Positions 47,856-56,409 of a stretch of DNA of 64,000 nt are shown here, piece by piece; the stretch's first letter is position 1, and every line of letters begins with the position of its first letter. The notes below the pieces were generated by a model that worked only from the letters and a program-made list of their open reading frames with translations, did no database searches and was not told where the DNA came from. Source of the DNA: Methylotenera_A sp963701715 (GTDB lineage Bacteria > Pseudomonadota > Gammaproteobacteria > Burkholderiales > Methylophilaceae); contig CAVPAX010000004.1 in NCBI GenBank assembly GCA_963701715.1, positions 62,001 to 126,000 of the forward strand, read 5' to 3'. Position numbers and translations under genes: made by a program.

Positions 47856-48518
47856 ATGACTGCAAAAGTTAAAAAACTGGTACACATCGCTGTAGATCAT
47901 GTTCAAATTGAAGGTATGCTGGAATTGCCGGAAAATGCGAAAGGAATTGTCCTGTTCGCCCACGGTAGCGGTAGCAGCCGACATAGCCCACGTAATAATT
48001 ATGTTGCCAGTGTGTTGCATGACAGTGGCATCGGCACACTGCTCATGGATTTGCTTACTCCGGAGGAAGATACCGACTATCAAACCCGATTTGATATTCC
48101 ACTGCTTACGCAGCGTCTGCTGATTGCCACAAGCTGGGTTTGGGAAGAAACACTCACCAAAGATCTTCCGCTTGGGTATTTTGGCGCCAGCACCGGCGCT
48201 GCTGCTGCATTACAGGCTGCTGCAGCGGGCGGTGACGAAATCAGTGCAGTAGTTTCTCGCGGCGGCCGTCCTGACCTTGCAGGACAGAGAAGCCTTGGCC
48301 ATGTCGCTTGCCCCACCCTATTACTGGTCGGCGGTTGGGATGATGTGGTGATTGAACTAAACCGCGAGGCCTATGCCTGTATGCACTGTGAAAAAGAACT
48401 CTCTATTATTCCCAACGCAACACACCTGTTTGAAGAGCCCGGCACTTTGGAAGAAGTAGCGCGCCAGGCAACTGCATGGTTTGTTAAGTATTTGAAACCA
48501 GCAAAAAAGCATGTATGA
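47856..48518 (+). CDS. Alpha/beta hydrolase (dienelactone-hydrolase-like)
   Basis: 220-residue single-domain hydrolase. Catalytic triad can be read: nucleophile Ser in GYFGASTGAAAA, Asp in GGWDDVVIEL and His in NATHLFEEPG; the oxyanion region is LFAHGSGSSRHSPRN. The start ATG 47856 has a strong AAGGAGG site and follows amrS by 11 bp, so it is co-transcribed with the AmmeMemoRadiSam genes. The substrate is unknown. Confidence 0.85.
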   Translation: MTAKVKKLVHIAVDHVQIEGMLELPENAKGIVLFAHGSGSSRHSPRNNYVASVLHDSGIGTLLMDLLTPEEDTDYQTRFDIPLLTQRLLIATSWVWEETLTKDLPLGYFGASTGAAAALQAAAAGGDEISAVVSRGGRPDLAGQRSLGHVACPTLLLVGGWDDVVIELNREAYACMHCEKELSIIPNATHLFEEPGTLEEVARQATAWFVKYLKPAKKHV

Positions 48519-48543
48519 ACCAAAATACAACACACCAAAATGA

Positions 48544-48593
48544 GTAAAAAAATAAAGCAGAGGCAAATGTTCTGCTCCTGCCTTATTTTTTAC
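48544..48593. terminator. Bidirectional terminator between convergent genes
   Basis: GTAAAAAAATAA pairs with TTATTTTTTAC (one bulged base), with inner AGGCA/TGCCT pairing, which gives A/T runs on both sides. It sits between the hydrolase stop and the convergent small exported protein. Confidence 0.7.
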
Positions 48594-48611
48594 GTATCAT
48601 TTCTTATCTAA

Positions 48612-48896
48612 TTATTTTTCACACCTGAGTTTTGCTTTTATGGTATCCCCAGTTTTGTATTCTTGTAATGTTTCCTTTGAGGCGTTAAACTCATGAATTG
48701 TGCCATTAGTATCTCGTAGCGTTATTTTTTCCTGATCCATATCCACCTTAATTACTTTTCCTTCCAGCTGTCCCGGTGTACCCTCTTTAGCACAGCTGAC
48801 AGCCGCATCTTCTGCCATTACGGCTCCGCTTACCATCGCCAATCCTATGGTCGCTGTAGCGACTAAACGTTTCAATATATTCATATTTATGTTCAT
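48612..48896 (-). CDS. Small exported protein, OB-like beta domain
   Basis: 94-residue product with a signal peptide (MNINMNILKRLVATATIGLAMVSGAVMA) and a short beta-rich domain GKVIKVDMDQEKITLRD...YKTGDTIKAKLRCEK like DUF1344-type periplasmic proteins, with two Cys. ATG 48896 is preceded by GGAG; the much longer open frame upstream is the antisense-free shadow of the next gene. It lies 11 bp after the glycine-zipper lipoprotein. Confidence 0.75.
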   Translation of the reverse strand: MNINMNILKRLVATATIGLAMVSGAVMAEDAAVSCAKEGTPGQLEGKVIKVDMDQEKITLRDTNGTIHEFNASKETLQEYKTGDTIKAKLRCEK

Positions 48897-48907
48897 CCGG
48901 GTCTCCA

Positions 48908-49114
48908 TTATTTTGTGATATCGTAAATAGCACCAGCCGCAGCACCAATACCAGCGCCTATCAAAGCGCCTTTTTTCGCACCATGCTCCGTTCCAGCACC
49001 AACTGCAGCACCTGCGCCCGCGCCTACCGCTGCGCCAGTCACTGTTCCACACGCCGTTGTAATCAATGTGACAAGCATTAATCCAGAAACTACTTTCGTC
49101 CTATTCTTGTTCAT
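48908..49114 (-). CDS. Glycine-zipper lipoprotein
   Basis: 68 residues: a lipoprotein signal with lipobox LITTAC (Cys22), then two runs of Gly/Ala zipper (GAAVGAGAGAAVGAG and GALIGAGIGAAAGA) typical of YMGG/Gly-zipper outer-membrane proteins. An AAAGGA ribosome site precedes the ATG. It pairs with the small exported protein downstream; both are envelope proteins of unknown role next to the sigma-E operon. Confidence 0.75.
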   Translation of the reverse strand: MNKNRTKVVSGLMLVTLITTACGTVTGAAVGAGAGAAVGAGTEHGAKKGALIGAGIGAAAGAIYDITK

Positions 49115-49280
49115 GTTTTGTATCCTTTCATCAAAATGAAATGCAATTACTGCTGTTTAATAGCGCATAAGCACTAAATATCGTTGACATCTGAACAAGA
49201 AAAACAGGTAACACCTTGCCTTTGTATTCCAAGCCGGTCAAAGCGAGGAAAAATAACCTGCACACCCTGCAAATCCAAAT

Positions 49281-49308
49281 AAAAAACCCGCTGAGAAGCG
49301 GGTTTTTT
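49281..49308 (-). terminator. Rho-independent terminator of degP
   Basis: 12-bp perfect stem AAAAAACCCGCT/AGCGGGTTTTTT with GAGA loop, 15 bp past the degP stop; the minus-strand copy is followed by the T run of the stem itself. It marks the end of the rpoE-degP operon. Confidence 0.85.
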
Positions 49309-49323
49309 AATTATCAAAACTAA

Positions 49324-50748
49324 TTACTTAGTTACTTTAATCGGTACATACAGCGTGTTTTCGCCACGTAACACCAATACCGCAACAGTTTTACCTGCGG
49401 CAATGGCATTAATCTGCTTGTTAAATGCCTCTACGCTTTGCGTCTCAGAGTTATTCAAGCCAAGTATCACATCGCCACGGCGAATACCAGCCTGCGCTGC
49501 CGCACCATTACTTTCTGCCACTAGCAAGCCATTTTTACCGTTAAGTTTTTTCTTTTGCTGTGGAGTCAGCTCTTTTAATGTGAGACCAATTTTATTTGGT
49601 TCGGCTTTAGGTGCGGGTTTGCCTGCCGGTGTCGTATCATTAGGGTCAGAAGGCATTTCACCTACGCCGACATTCAGGTTTTTAACTGCACCTTTGCGCA
49701 GAATTTCTACTGGAACAATTTTTCCAGGCTTGGTAGCGCCTACTGCACGAGGTAAATCACTTGAAGTCATAATTGATTTACCATCAAACTTGGTAATCAC
49801 GTCACCTGGCTCCAGACCACCTTTATCGGCCGGGCTGTTTTTCTCTACGCCCGCAATGAGCGCGCCATTGGTGTTTTTCATGCCAAATGATTCTGCAAGT
49901 TCTTTGGTGATTTCCTGAATCGCAATACCAAGCCAGCCACGTGTGATTTTTCCACTAGCTTTAAGCTGGTTAGAAATATCAATCGCTACGTCAATCGGTA
50001 TACTGAAAGACAAACCCATTGAACCGCCGCTACGGCTATAAATTTGCGAGTTAATACCCACCACTTCGCCACGCAAGTTATAGAGCGGACCGCCAGAGTT
50101 GCCGGGGTTAATCGCCACATCGGTTTGAATAAATGGTACAAAGTTTTCTTGTGGCAAGGCACGGCCTTTAGCGCTGACAATGCCTGCTGTCATGGTGCTC
50201 TCTAAACCAAAAGGCGAACCAATCGCTGCTACCCATTCTCCTACTTTTAGCAATGATGGATCGCCAATGGTAGCTTTAGGTAAATTAGTAGCTTCGATTT
50301 TAATTAAAGCAACATCAGTGCGCTTATCTGCCCCAATAATTTTAGCTTTAAATTCACGCTTATCATTTAACTTAACCAGCACCTCATCCGCTTCGTTCAC
50401 TACGTGGGCATTGGTTAAGATGTAGCCGTCCGAGCTAATAATAAAACCTGAGCCGAGCGATTGTGACTTATATTCCTGACCGCCTTGTCCTGGCTGTCCT
50501 GGCATATTAGGAATACCAAATCGTTTAAAAAACTCTTGCAGGTCAGGGTCATCTGGCATATTGGGGAACGGCATCGTATTATTACCTGCCTGCATCACCT
50601 GTGTGACACTAATATTCACAACTTCTGCACCATGTTTTTCTGCCAGCTCTGTAAAATCGGGTAGATCTTTAGCAATTGTGTTCTGGCTGAAACTTGTTAA
50701 TGCAAAAACAAATGCAAGTGATGCAGTTGAAATCCATCTTTTTAACAT
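49324..50748 (-). CDS. degP: Do-family periplasmic serine protease (DegP/MucD)
   Basis: Envelope protease/chaperone of 474 residues: signal peptide (residues 1-26), protease domain with catalytic His115 (NAHVV), Asp145 (TDVALIKI) and Ser218 (NPGNSGGPL), and two PDZ domains (about 265-360 and 385-470). It is 39 bp after rseC with an AAGGAA ribosome site. As the last gene of the sigma-E operon it fits MucD. Confidence 0.96.
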   Translation of the reverse strand: MLKRWISTASLAFVFALTSFSQNTIAKDLPDFTELAEKHGAEVVNISVTQVMQAGNNTMPFPNMPDDPDLQEFFKRFGIPNMPGQPGQGGQEYKSQSLGSGFIISSDGYILTNAHVVNEADEVLVKLNDKREFKAKIIGADKRTDVALIKIEATNLPKATIGDPSLLKVGEWVAAIGSPFGLESTMTAGIVSAKGRALPQENFVPFIQTDVAINPGNSGGPLYNLRGEVVGINSQIYSRSGGSMGLSFSIPIDVAIDISNQLKASGKITRGWLGIAIQEITKELAESFGMKNTNGALIAGVEKNSPADKGGLEPGDVITKFDGKSIMTSSDLPRAVGATKPGKIVPVEILRKGAVKNLNVGVGEMPSDPNDTTPAGKPAPKAEPNKIGLTLKELTPQQKKKLNGKNGLLVAESNGAAAQAGIRRGDVILGLNNSETQSVEAFNKQINAIAAGKTVAVLVLRGENTLYVPIKVTK

Positions 50749-50787
50749 CTAACTATTTTCCTTAAATATGGTTTAACAAAAATTTTA

Positions 50788-51270
50788 TTAACAAGGTTTA
50801 ACTTCTGTTTCTTGAAATGCTAATCTCAAAATCACTGGCTGATGCAGCCTAAAATAACTGCTCGACATAGTGTGGCCCTTTATCCACAGCAGACCAATCA
50901 CCAGACCGATTGCTGCTCCTAGCATAGCACTGCTGTTTGTATCATTTATTTGTGTCGCTAATATGGCACCTACAAACATAGTTGCAAGAGGCAGTATGTA
51001 GAGCAGCAAGGCACTTTTTAACAGCGCTTCTTCATTGATACCAACGATAACGCTGTCACCCACTTTTGCGTTGATACGATTTTGCGCTTTGAACGCTGTA
51101 GATTGATGTGCAAACAATTTACCCCAAATAGAATTACCGCAACCACGCGTTTGACCACACAGGCCGCAGGCAGTTTTGCGTTCTATTTCGAGTGTAGCGA
51201 TGGAGTCGCTCAGTGAGGGGCTATGAATTTCTCTTTCGAGCGAAAGGATAACGGCGCGTTCTTCTATCAT
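50788..51270 (-). CDS. rseC: SoxR-reducing/sigma-E regulator RseC
   Basis: 160-residue inner-membrane protein with an N-terminal Cys cluster (CGLCGQTRGCG) expected to bind an iron-sulfur cluster and two membrane helices (ALLLYILPLATMFVGAILAT and AMLGAAIGLVIGLLWI). Matches the RseC/MucC family, and the position after rseB confirms it. Confidence 0.9.
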   Translation of the reverse strand: MIEERAVILSLEREIHSPSLSDSIATLEIERKTACGLCGQTRGCGNSIWGKLFAHQSTAFKAQNRINAKVGDSVIVGINEEALLKSALLLYILPLATMFVGAILATQINDTNSSAMLGAAIGLVIGLLWIKGHTMSSSYFRLHQPVILRLAFQETEVKPC

Positions 51271-51291
51271 GTAAAAATTGTATTAGAAAAA

Positions 51292-52269
51292 TTATTTTGA
51301 AGCAGTTTGTTTTTTGAAACTAACAGCTCTGGCAATTTGCATTACCGTAGCCTCAGGCACTTCTCCCACCACAGTGACCTGATATCCAGATATCACGTTT
51401 GCACAGATATTAGTAGAGCCAATCAGCATATGCCCCGTTTTCGGGCGCATGCCCTTGCTTAATGGCTCGATAAATAATGAGACTGAGGCGATACCATCAG
51501 AAAAAATCATTTGGTCCACTGGCGCAACCTTGCCGGGCACAACTAACGCTCTGTGATCAACTTTGGAATAACCAGCAGGTAATTCGGTCACAATCCAATT
51601 GCTGTTCACATGACTGACTTCGGTGGTATCTTCCATAACATAGCTTTTGCTTACATCGATTTTTGGTTGAAACCAATTCGTATCTTGCGAATTAAGCGTG
51701 CTTAACTGTGTGAACTCAATCTGCTCTAACGTTTCCTTTTTACCATTAAGCAGCGCCATCTTCAGCAACAGGCCATATTCAGTATCCGCCCATATTTTAT
51801 AACTGTAACGATAAGCATCGTTTGGAATCAGCTCTATGATTTGCGCTTCGCGGCCGGCTACAGACTCAAAAGCACCAAGCCGCGCAGTATAGCTGACCCT
51901 GATCGCTTGCACATCAGTTGGTATCATAGCTGGAAACAGGTTTTGACCACGGCGTTTTTCAATCACCATTTTTTGGTTTTTTGGACGGAATATCACCACA
52001 TCGCTGCCCTGACTATATACTTCACGCGGCTGGCCAGTTTGCCCACCATTATCCAGCACTACATTACGCGTCATTTCTCGCCCATTGTTGTTCATGTGGG
52101 TAATTTGCACAGAACTCGTTTGCTTGCCGTTTTGATAGACAAACACGCCCTGATAATTCAACTCACGCGCGGCATAAGCGGTTTTTTCCAGCAAAAACCA
52201 TGGGTCATCCGCTCCTAGACTGCTGAAAGTCAACGCACTCAGCAAAAATACACCTGCTATACGAAACAT
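51292..52269 (-). CDS. rseB: Sigma-E anti-sigma cofactor RseB (MucB)
   Basis: Periplasmic protein of 325 residues with a signal peptide (MFRIAGVFLLSALTFSSLG). The N-terminal LolA-like domain contains YQGVFVYQNGKQTSSVQITHMNNN and the C-terminal domain ELPAGYSKVDH. RseB shields RseA from DegS in the periplasm. Its ATG overlaps the stop of rseA (TAATG). Confidence 0.93.
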   Translation of the reverse strand: MFRIAGVFLLSALTFSSLGADDPWFLLEKTAYAARELNYQGVFVYQNGKQTSSVQITHMNNNGREMTRNVVLDNGGQTGQPREVYSQGSDVVIFRPKNQKMVIEKRRGQNLFPAMIPTDVQAIRVSYTARLGAFESVAGREAQIIELIPNDAYRYSYKIWADTEYGLLLKMALLNGKKETLEQIEFTQLSTLNSQDTNWFQPKIDVSKSYVMEDTTEVSHVNSNWIVTELPAGYSKVDHRALVVPGKVAPVDQMIFSDGIASVSLFIEPLSKGMRPKTGHMLIGSTNICANVISGYQVTVVGEVPEATVMQIARAVSFKKQTASK

Positions 52270-52778
52270 TATTGTTGCGGCTCCGTAAAACTGGCAGTTT
52301 GAATGTAATAAGCAGTCCCGCTTGGGGCAGCGGCCTGATGCGCTTGCAGATATTCTGTAGGTACGCTTTGTGCGATTTCCACTGGCGCAAGTTGTGTAGT
52401 TTCCACTGTTACTATTTGTTCAGGTTTATCCAATTGTTGTTGAGTCACCATCACACCGACAAACATTACTGCCGCAACTGATGCAGCCATAGACCAGAAC
52501 GCAGTGGTTTTCTTATAGGTTGGTTTTATATTTGAGGTTTGTTTTGTTGAAGTATGATTCTTCACTAAAATTGTGGGTTCTGCTTCGAGTGCCGTCATTA
52601 CACGGCGGCTAAAGTCGCGGCTCAAATACACCTCGCCGCGCATCGCATCGCCAATCAAATGGTAATCTGCCCAACATTTTTTAAGCTCGCCACCTGATTT
52701 AGCAGACGTAATGAGATGTTCCGCGCTTTCAATATCGAACTCGCCATCCATCAGTGCAGATAATTGATCTTTCATCAT
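52269..52778 (-). CDS. rseA: Anti-sigma-E factor RseA (MucA)
   Basis: 169-residue single-pass protein: N-terminal sigma-binding domain (KDQLSALMDGEFD, WADYHLIGDAMRGE), membrane helix at about 84-102 (FWSMAASVAAVMFVGVMV) and a periplasmic tail. It should hold the sigma factor encoded 28 bp upstream inactive until proteolysis. Confidence 0.92.
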   Translation of the reverse strand: MMKDQLSALMDGEFDIESAEHLITSAKSGGELKKCWADYHLIGDAMRGEVYLSRDFSRRVMTALEAEPTILVKNHTSTKQTSNIKPTYKKTTAFWSMAASVAAVMFVGVMVTQQQLDKPEQIVTVETTQLAPVEIAQSVPTEYLQAHQAAAPSGTAYYIQTASFTEPQQ

Positions 52779-52806
52779 TAACCTCTAAAATAAAACAAAT
52801 CTAATG

Positions 52807-53562
52807 TTACCAACGTTTACCGTCTGGTGTGTCCAATAAGGGTTTCAGCTTTGCTGCAATCGTCTCGCGTGCTCTAAAAATGCGTGAGCGCACAGTGCCG
52901 ATTGGGCATTGCATCAAAGTTGCAATCTCTTCATAGCTTAAACCTTCAATCTCGCGCAACGTAATCGCCGTGCGTAACTCCTCGGGCAAACTGGCCACCG
53001 TATCATTCACGGTTTGTGCAATCTGCTTGGTCATCATGGCCGTTTCCGGCGTATCCATGGTGCGCATCTCGCTACCATCATCGAAGTTTTCAACGTCTTC
53101 AATCTCAACTTCCTGCATCACCTGCGGCCTGCGGCCCATTGAAACCAGGTAATTTTTTGCTGTGTTAATGCCGATACGATACAGCCAAGTGTAAAACGCA
53201 CTATCACCCCTAAAATTGGGCAATGCACGATATGCCTTGATAAACGACTCCTGCACCACATCCTCAACCTCAGCCTGGTCACGAATCATGCGCCCAAGCA
53301 AACGTCCAAGCTTGCGGTGGTATTTATCCACCAGCAATCCAAATGCCTTTTTATCACCTTGCTGTGCACGCTCAACCAACACCTGGTCAATCTCGCGATT
53401 GCCTGCACCAGAACTCGTATTTGAGCTGCTTTCATTTGGCTTATCAGCCATTGAGGTATTACTCCCTGTTTCTGATTTCTTATAGCCCGTAGTATACGCC
53501 TGTAAGGCTGGTTCTACGAAGCTGGTACGGGATAACTCCTCAATTTTGCTTGTTTGCAACAT
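52807..53562 (-). CDS. rpoE: RNA polymerase sigma-E factor
   Basis: ECF sigma factor for envelope stress. Region 2 (FGLLVDKYHRKLGRLLGRM, VEDVVQESFIKAYRAL, FYTWLYRIGINTAKN) and region 4 (LREIEGLSYEEIATLMQCP, GTVRSRIFRARE) are intact. Start choice: ATG 53562 has a textbook GGAGG five bases upstream and gives 251 residues; ATG 53451 (MADKPNESS) gives the family's more usual length of about 214 with a weaker AGGGAG site. The extra 37 residues have no known counterpart. It is divergent from nadB. Confidence 0.93.
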   Translation of the reverse strand: MLQTSKIEELSRTSFVEPALQAYTTGYKKSETGSNTSMADKPNESSSNTSSGAGNREIDQVLVERAQQGDKKAFGLLVDKYHRKLGRLLGRMIRDQAEVEDVVQESFIKAYRALPNFRGDSAFYTWLYRIGINTAKNYLVSMGRRPQVMQEVEIEDVENFDDGSEMRTMDTPETAMMTKQIAQTVNDTVASLPEELRTAITLREIEGLSYEEIATLMQCPIGTVRSRIFRARETIAAKLKPLLDTPDGKRW

Positions 53563-53614
53563 CTTTTCCTCCAGCATATGCTTTAATACCATCTAGTTTT
53601 ATCGCTAGCTTATG

Positions 53615-53644
53615 AATAAAGACACAGATAAACTCTCATTAGTT
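53615..53644 (-). promoter_or_regulatory. Possible sigma-E autoregulatory promoter of rpoE
   Basis: On the minus strand TGAACTA (53638-53644), a 17-base spacer and TCTTTA (53615-53620) resemble the sigma-E consensus GGAACTT-N16/17-TCTRA with two mismatches. It is about 53 bp before the ATG at 53562. Confidence 0.4.
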
Positions 53645-53666
53645 CATTCACACAACATTTTTTACC

Positions 53667-55259
53667 ATGCAACAATTTGACGTACTTATTATCGGCAGTG
53701 GGCTTGCAGGGCTGACCATGGCGCTGCAGGTGGCTGACCATAAAAGTGTATGCCTGGTCAGCAAACGTGAGATTAGCGATAGCGCCAGCAGTTGGGCGCA
53801 GGGTGGTATTGCAGCGGTGCTTAATAGTAATGATTCCGTTGAGGATCATATTCAAGATACCTTAATCGCTGGCGCGGGTTTATGCGACATAGAAATCACA
53901 CGCATGGTGGCAGAAAAAGGGCGTGAGGCTGTGGAATGGCTGGTCAGTCAAGGCGTTGAATTCACGCGCGAGGCCGACAACAGCGGCTACCATTTAACGC
54001 GTGAAGGCGGGCATAGTCAGCGCCGCATCGTGCATGTGGCCGATGCCACCGGGCGCGCAGTGCAAAAAACTCTGGCGCAAAAAATCCGCGAACACGCCAA
54101 TATCACTATATTAGAAAATCATATCGCGGTCGACCTTATTACCAGTAAAAAAGTAAACAAAAACGCGCCAGAAAACCACTGTCTAGGCGCTTATATACTG
54201 GATAACAAAAAGGGCAAAGTCATCACCATTGCTGCACAAAATACCGTACTAGCCACCGGCGGTGCGGGCAAAGTGTATCTATACACCACCAACCCGGATG
54301 TAAGCACAGGCGACGGCATCGCAATGGCGTGGCGCGCTGGTTGCCGAGTGGCTAACATGGAATTCATTCAATTTCACCCAACCTGTTTATTTCACCCGTA
54401 TGCCAAATCTTTCTTAATTTCTGAGGCGGTACGTGGCGAAGGTGGCTTGCTCAAACTGCCAGATGGCACGCGCTTTATGCCGGAGCATGACCCACGTGAA
54501 GAGCTTGCCCCGCGCGATGTGGTCGCCCGCGCCATCGACTTCGAAATGAAAAAACGCGGGCTAGATTGTGTTTACCTGGATATCACTCACAAACCACTCG
54601 CCTTCATCAAAGAACACTTCCCCAATATTTACGCGCGCTGCATCGAGCTCGGCATTGATATCAGCAAGCAGCCGATTCCCGTCGTGCCTGCCGCGCATTA
54701 CAGTTGCGGCGGCGTGATGGTGGACGCGCAAGGCAGAACCGACATCGCCAATTTATATGCGATCGGCGAAACTGCCTGCACCGGCTTGCATGGCGCGAAT
54801 CGCTTAGCGAGTAATTCATTGCTGGAATGCTTGGTATTTGGCCGCGCCGCGGCGGCCGATATTTTAAGCGCCCCTGCGCAGCCATTTACTCAACTGCCAA
54901 AATGGGATGAAAGCCGCGTCACGGATGCCGATGAAGAAGTGCTGATTACGCACACGTGGGATGAGCTGCGGCGCTTTATGTGGAACTACGTCGGCATTGT
55001 GCGCACCGATAAACGCCTCAGCCGCGCGCTGCATCGCATCCACATGCTGCGTGATGAAGTGCAGGAGTTTTATCAGCATTTTAAAATCAGTAACGATTTA
55101 ATCGAGCTGCGCAACTTGCTGCAAGTGGCTGAATTGATTGTAGAAAGCGCTATCTCGCGCAAAGAAAGCCGCGGTTTGCATTACAGCAAAGATCATCCGA
55201 ATACCGAAACAGAAGCCATTCCCACGGTACTAGAACCAACGAATTATCAAGAACATTAA
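53667..55259 (+). CDS. nadB: L-aspartate oxidase
   Basis: FAD enzyme that oxidises L-aspartate to iminoaspartate in NAD synthesis. FAD site IIGSGLAGLTMALQVAD (about residues 7-23), SWAQGGIAAVL, the active-site loop HLTREGGHSQRRIVHVADATG, and PAAHYSCGGVMVD...LYAIGETACTGLHGANRLASNS. 530 residues, normal. Divergent from rpoE, the common betaproteobacterial arrangement. Confidence 0.97.
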   Translation: MQQFDVLIIGSGLAGLTMALQVADHKSVCLVSKREISDSASSWAQGGIAAVLNSNDSVEDHIQDTLIAGAGLCDIEITRMVAEKGREAVEWLVSQGVEFTREADNSGYHLTREGGHSQRRIVHVADATGRAVQKTLAQKIREHANITILENHIAVDLITSKKVNKNAPENHCLGAYILDNKKGKVITIAAQNTVLATGGAGKVYLYTTNPDVSTGDGIAMAWRAGCRVANMEFIQFHPTCLFHPYAKSFLISEAVRGEGGLLKLPDGTRFMPEHDPREELAPRDVVARAIDFEMKKRGLDCVYLDITHKPLAFIKEHFPNIYARCIELGIDISKQPIPVVPAAHYSCGGVMVDAQGRTDIANLYAIGETACTGLHGANRLASNSLLECLVFGRAAAADILSAPAQPFTQLPKWDESRVTDADEEVLITHTWDELRRFMWNYVGIVRTDKRLSRALHRIHMLRDEVQEFYQHFKISNDLIELRNLLQVAELIVESAISRKESRGLHYSKDHPNTETEAIPTVLEPTNYQEH

Positions 55260-55263
55260 CTAT

Positions 55264-55728
55264 TTGAAGCGAAAATTAACTGCTCTGGCAACCGCATGGA
55301 TATTGGCTTGCAGCCTGCCTGTTTTTGCAGCTGAAATCAGCTATTTTTACGATGGTGATACTGTCAAAATCAAAGACGGCATTAAAGTATACAAGCTGCG
55401 TATATCCGATATTGATGCACCGGAACGCACCCAAACATACGGCTTAAAATCGCGTCGTGCTTTGGTGAAGTTCTGCAAAAATGCCAGCGTCCAAATGCAG
55501 CTTTCTGGCGTTGATAAATATTATCGAAATCTAGGTAAACTACAATGCAACAACCAGGATGCAAGTTTATACATGGTTAAAAATGGCCATGCCTGGTTTT
55601 ACCGGCGGTATTCCAGCGACAGCACGCTAGAGCTTGCAGAGCAAGAGGCGCGTAAAAACAAACGCGGCCTTTGGCAAAGTCAACACCCAACACCGCCTTG
55701 GGTTTGGCGCAAAAATCATCCGCATTAA
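55264..55728 (+). CDS. Secreted thermonuclease-like (SNase) protein
   Basis: 154-residue staphylococcal-nuclease homologue with a signal peptide (MKRKLTALATAWILACSLPVFA) and OB-fold core: FYDGDTVKIKDG, the catalytic loop RISDIDAPERTQ, and the C-terminal GHAWFYRRYSSDSTLELAEQEAR with KRGLWQ. The catalytic Asp/Arg/Glu set is partly recognisable (DIDAPER). The start is a TTG at 55264, 4 bp after nadB. Confidence 0.85.
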   Translation: MKRKLTALATAWILACSLPVFAAEISYFYDGDTVKIKDGIKVYKLRISDIDAPERTQTYGLKSRRALVKFCKNASVQMQLSGVDKYYRNLGKLQCNNQDASLYMVKNGHAWFYRRYSSDSTLELAEQEARKNKRGLWQSQHPTPPWVWRKNHPH

Positions 55729-55829
55729 TTATGTTAATATTTTGAACAATGATTAAACACTTATTCATTCTAAGATATATACCAAAGTCGGTGTATATTT
55801 TACGATAAGCAACAAACCACTGAGGCTCT

Positions 55830-56105
55830 ATGACATTTGAAGCCACGGATCAGGAAAAACGATCGCGTGAGATCGCCGACAAGATACGCACCTACTTGAC
55901 AGCGTTAAACACGGGTGGAATCGCCATGACTTTTGCTGTCGCTGGCTCTCTAGCGAGCCAGAAGGTGAATCCAGTTTGGGCAGTCTGGCCAGTGGTCTGC
56001 TTCGTAGTTGGCTTAGTAATTCTCGGAGCAAGTCTCTTCCTTGCAAAGCACAAGGCACTAAAGCGCCGCGACAACCCAAGTCTCAGCTTCACAAAATGGT
56101 ACTAG
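55830..56105 (+). CDS. Small two-helix membrane protein, possibly cassette-borne
   Basis: Not recognised. 91 residues: a charged N-terminal helix (FEATDQEKRSREIADKIRTY), then two hydrophobic helices (TGGIAMTFAVAGSLAS and WAVWPVVCFVVGLVILGASLFLA) and a basic tail. A GAGG site lies 4 bp before the ATG. The base composition looks richer in G+C than its flanks. An attC-like right half lies 109-124 bp past the stop, so it may have arrived as an integron gene cassette. Confidence 0.6.
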   Translation: MTFEATDQEKRSREIADKIRTYLTALNTGGIAMTFAVAGSLASQKVNPVWAVWPVVCFVVGLVILGASLFLAKHKALKRRDNPSLSFTKWY

Positions 56106-56409
56106 AGAAACTTTACGTATGACTTGCTTGCGCTAGCTATGTTTTGTCTCGCTGTCGGCATCGGATTGTGGCGATTGAGTTGCCTTCGGTTGCCAGTAGG
56201 ATAGCTGGCTAACTCAAACGTTAGTTGCCCAGCAAAAACACAAAGCTCGCTTTAATTGCAATTCCCCGTATAATGCGCTCTCCCTACACAAACCAATCAG
56301 CGTAGCGGTCTTTTTATCATTTGGTCATCTTGACCTACTCTTTGCCACCTCGATTGGTGTTGCTTCAAAAGCAATTGGCTGGCTTAAAATTCAAGCTGGA
56401 GCTTTAACA
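56106..56409 (+). other. Intergenic stretch with attC-like remnant and rhlE leader
   Basis: About 300 bases without a gene. The first half is part of the presumed cassette and ends with the attC-like half-site at 56214-56229; the second half is the rhlE leader, with GGAG 8 bp before the TTG start. No other structure was recognised. Confidence 0.5.
56214..56229 (+). other. attC-like right half-site
   Basis: TCAAACGTTAGTTGCC matches the L'-R' end of integron attC sites (for example the aadA cassette end TCAAGCGTTAGATGC), including the core GTTRRRY with GTTAGTT. It also forms an imperfect hairpin with GCTGGCTAACT just before it (56204-56234). The left half of a classical attC was not found. Confidence 0.35.
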
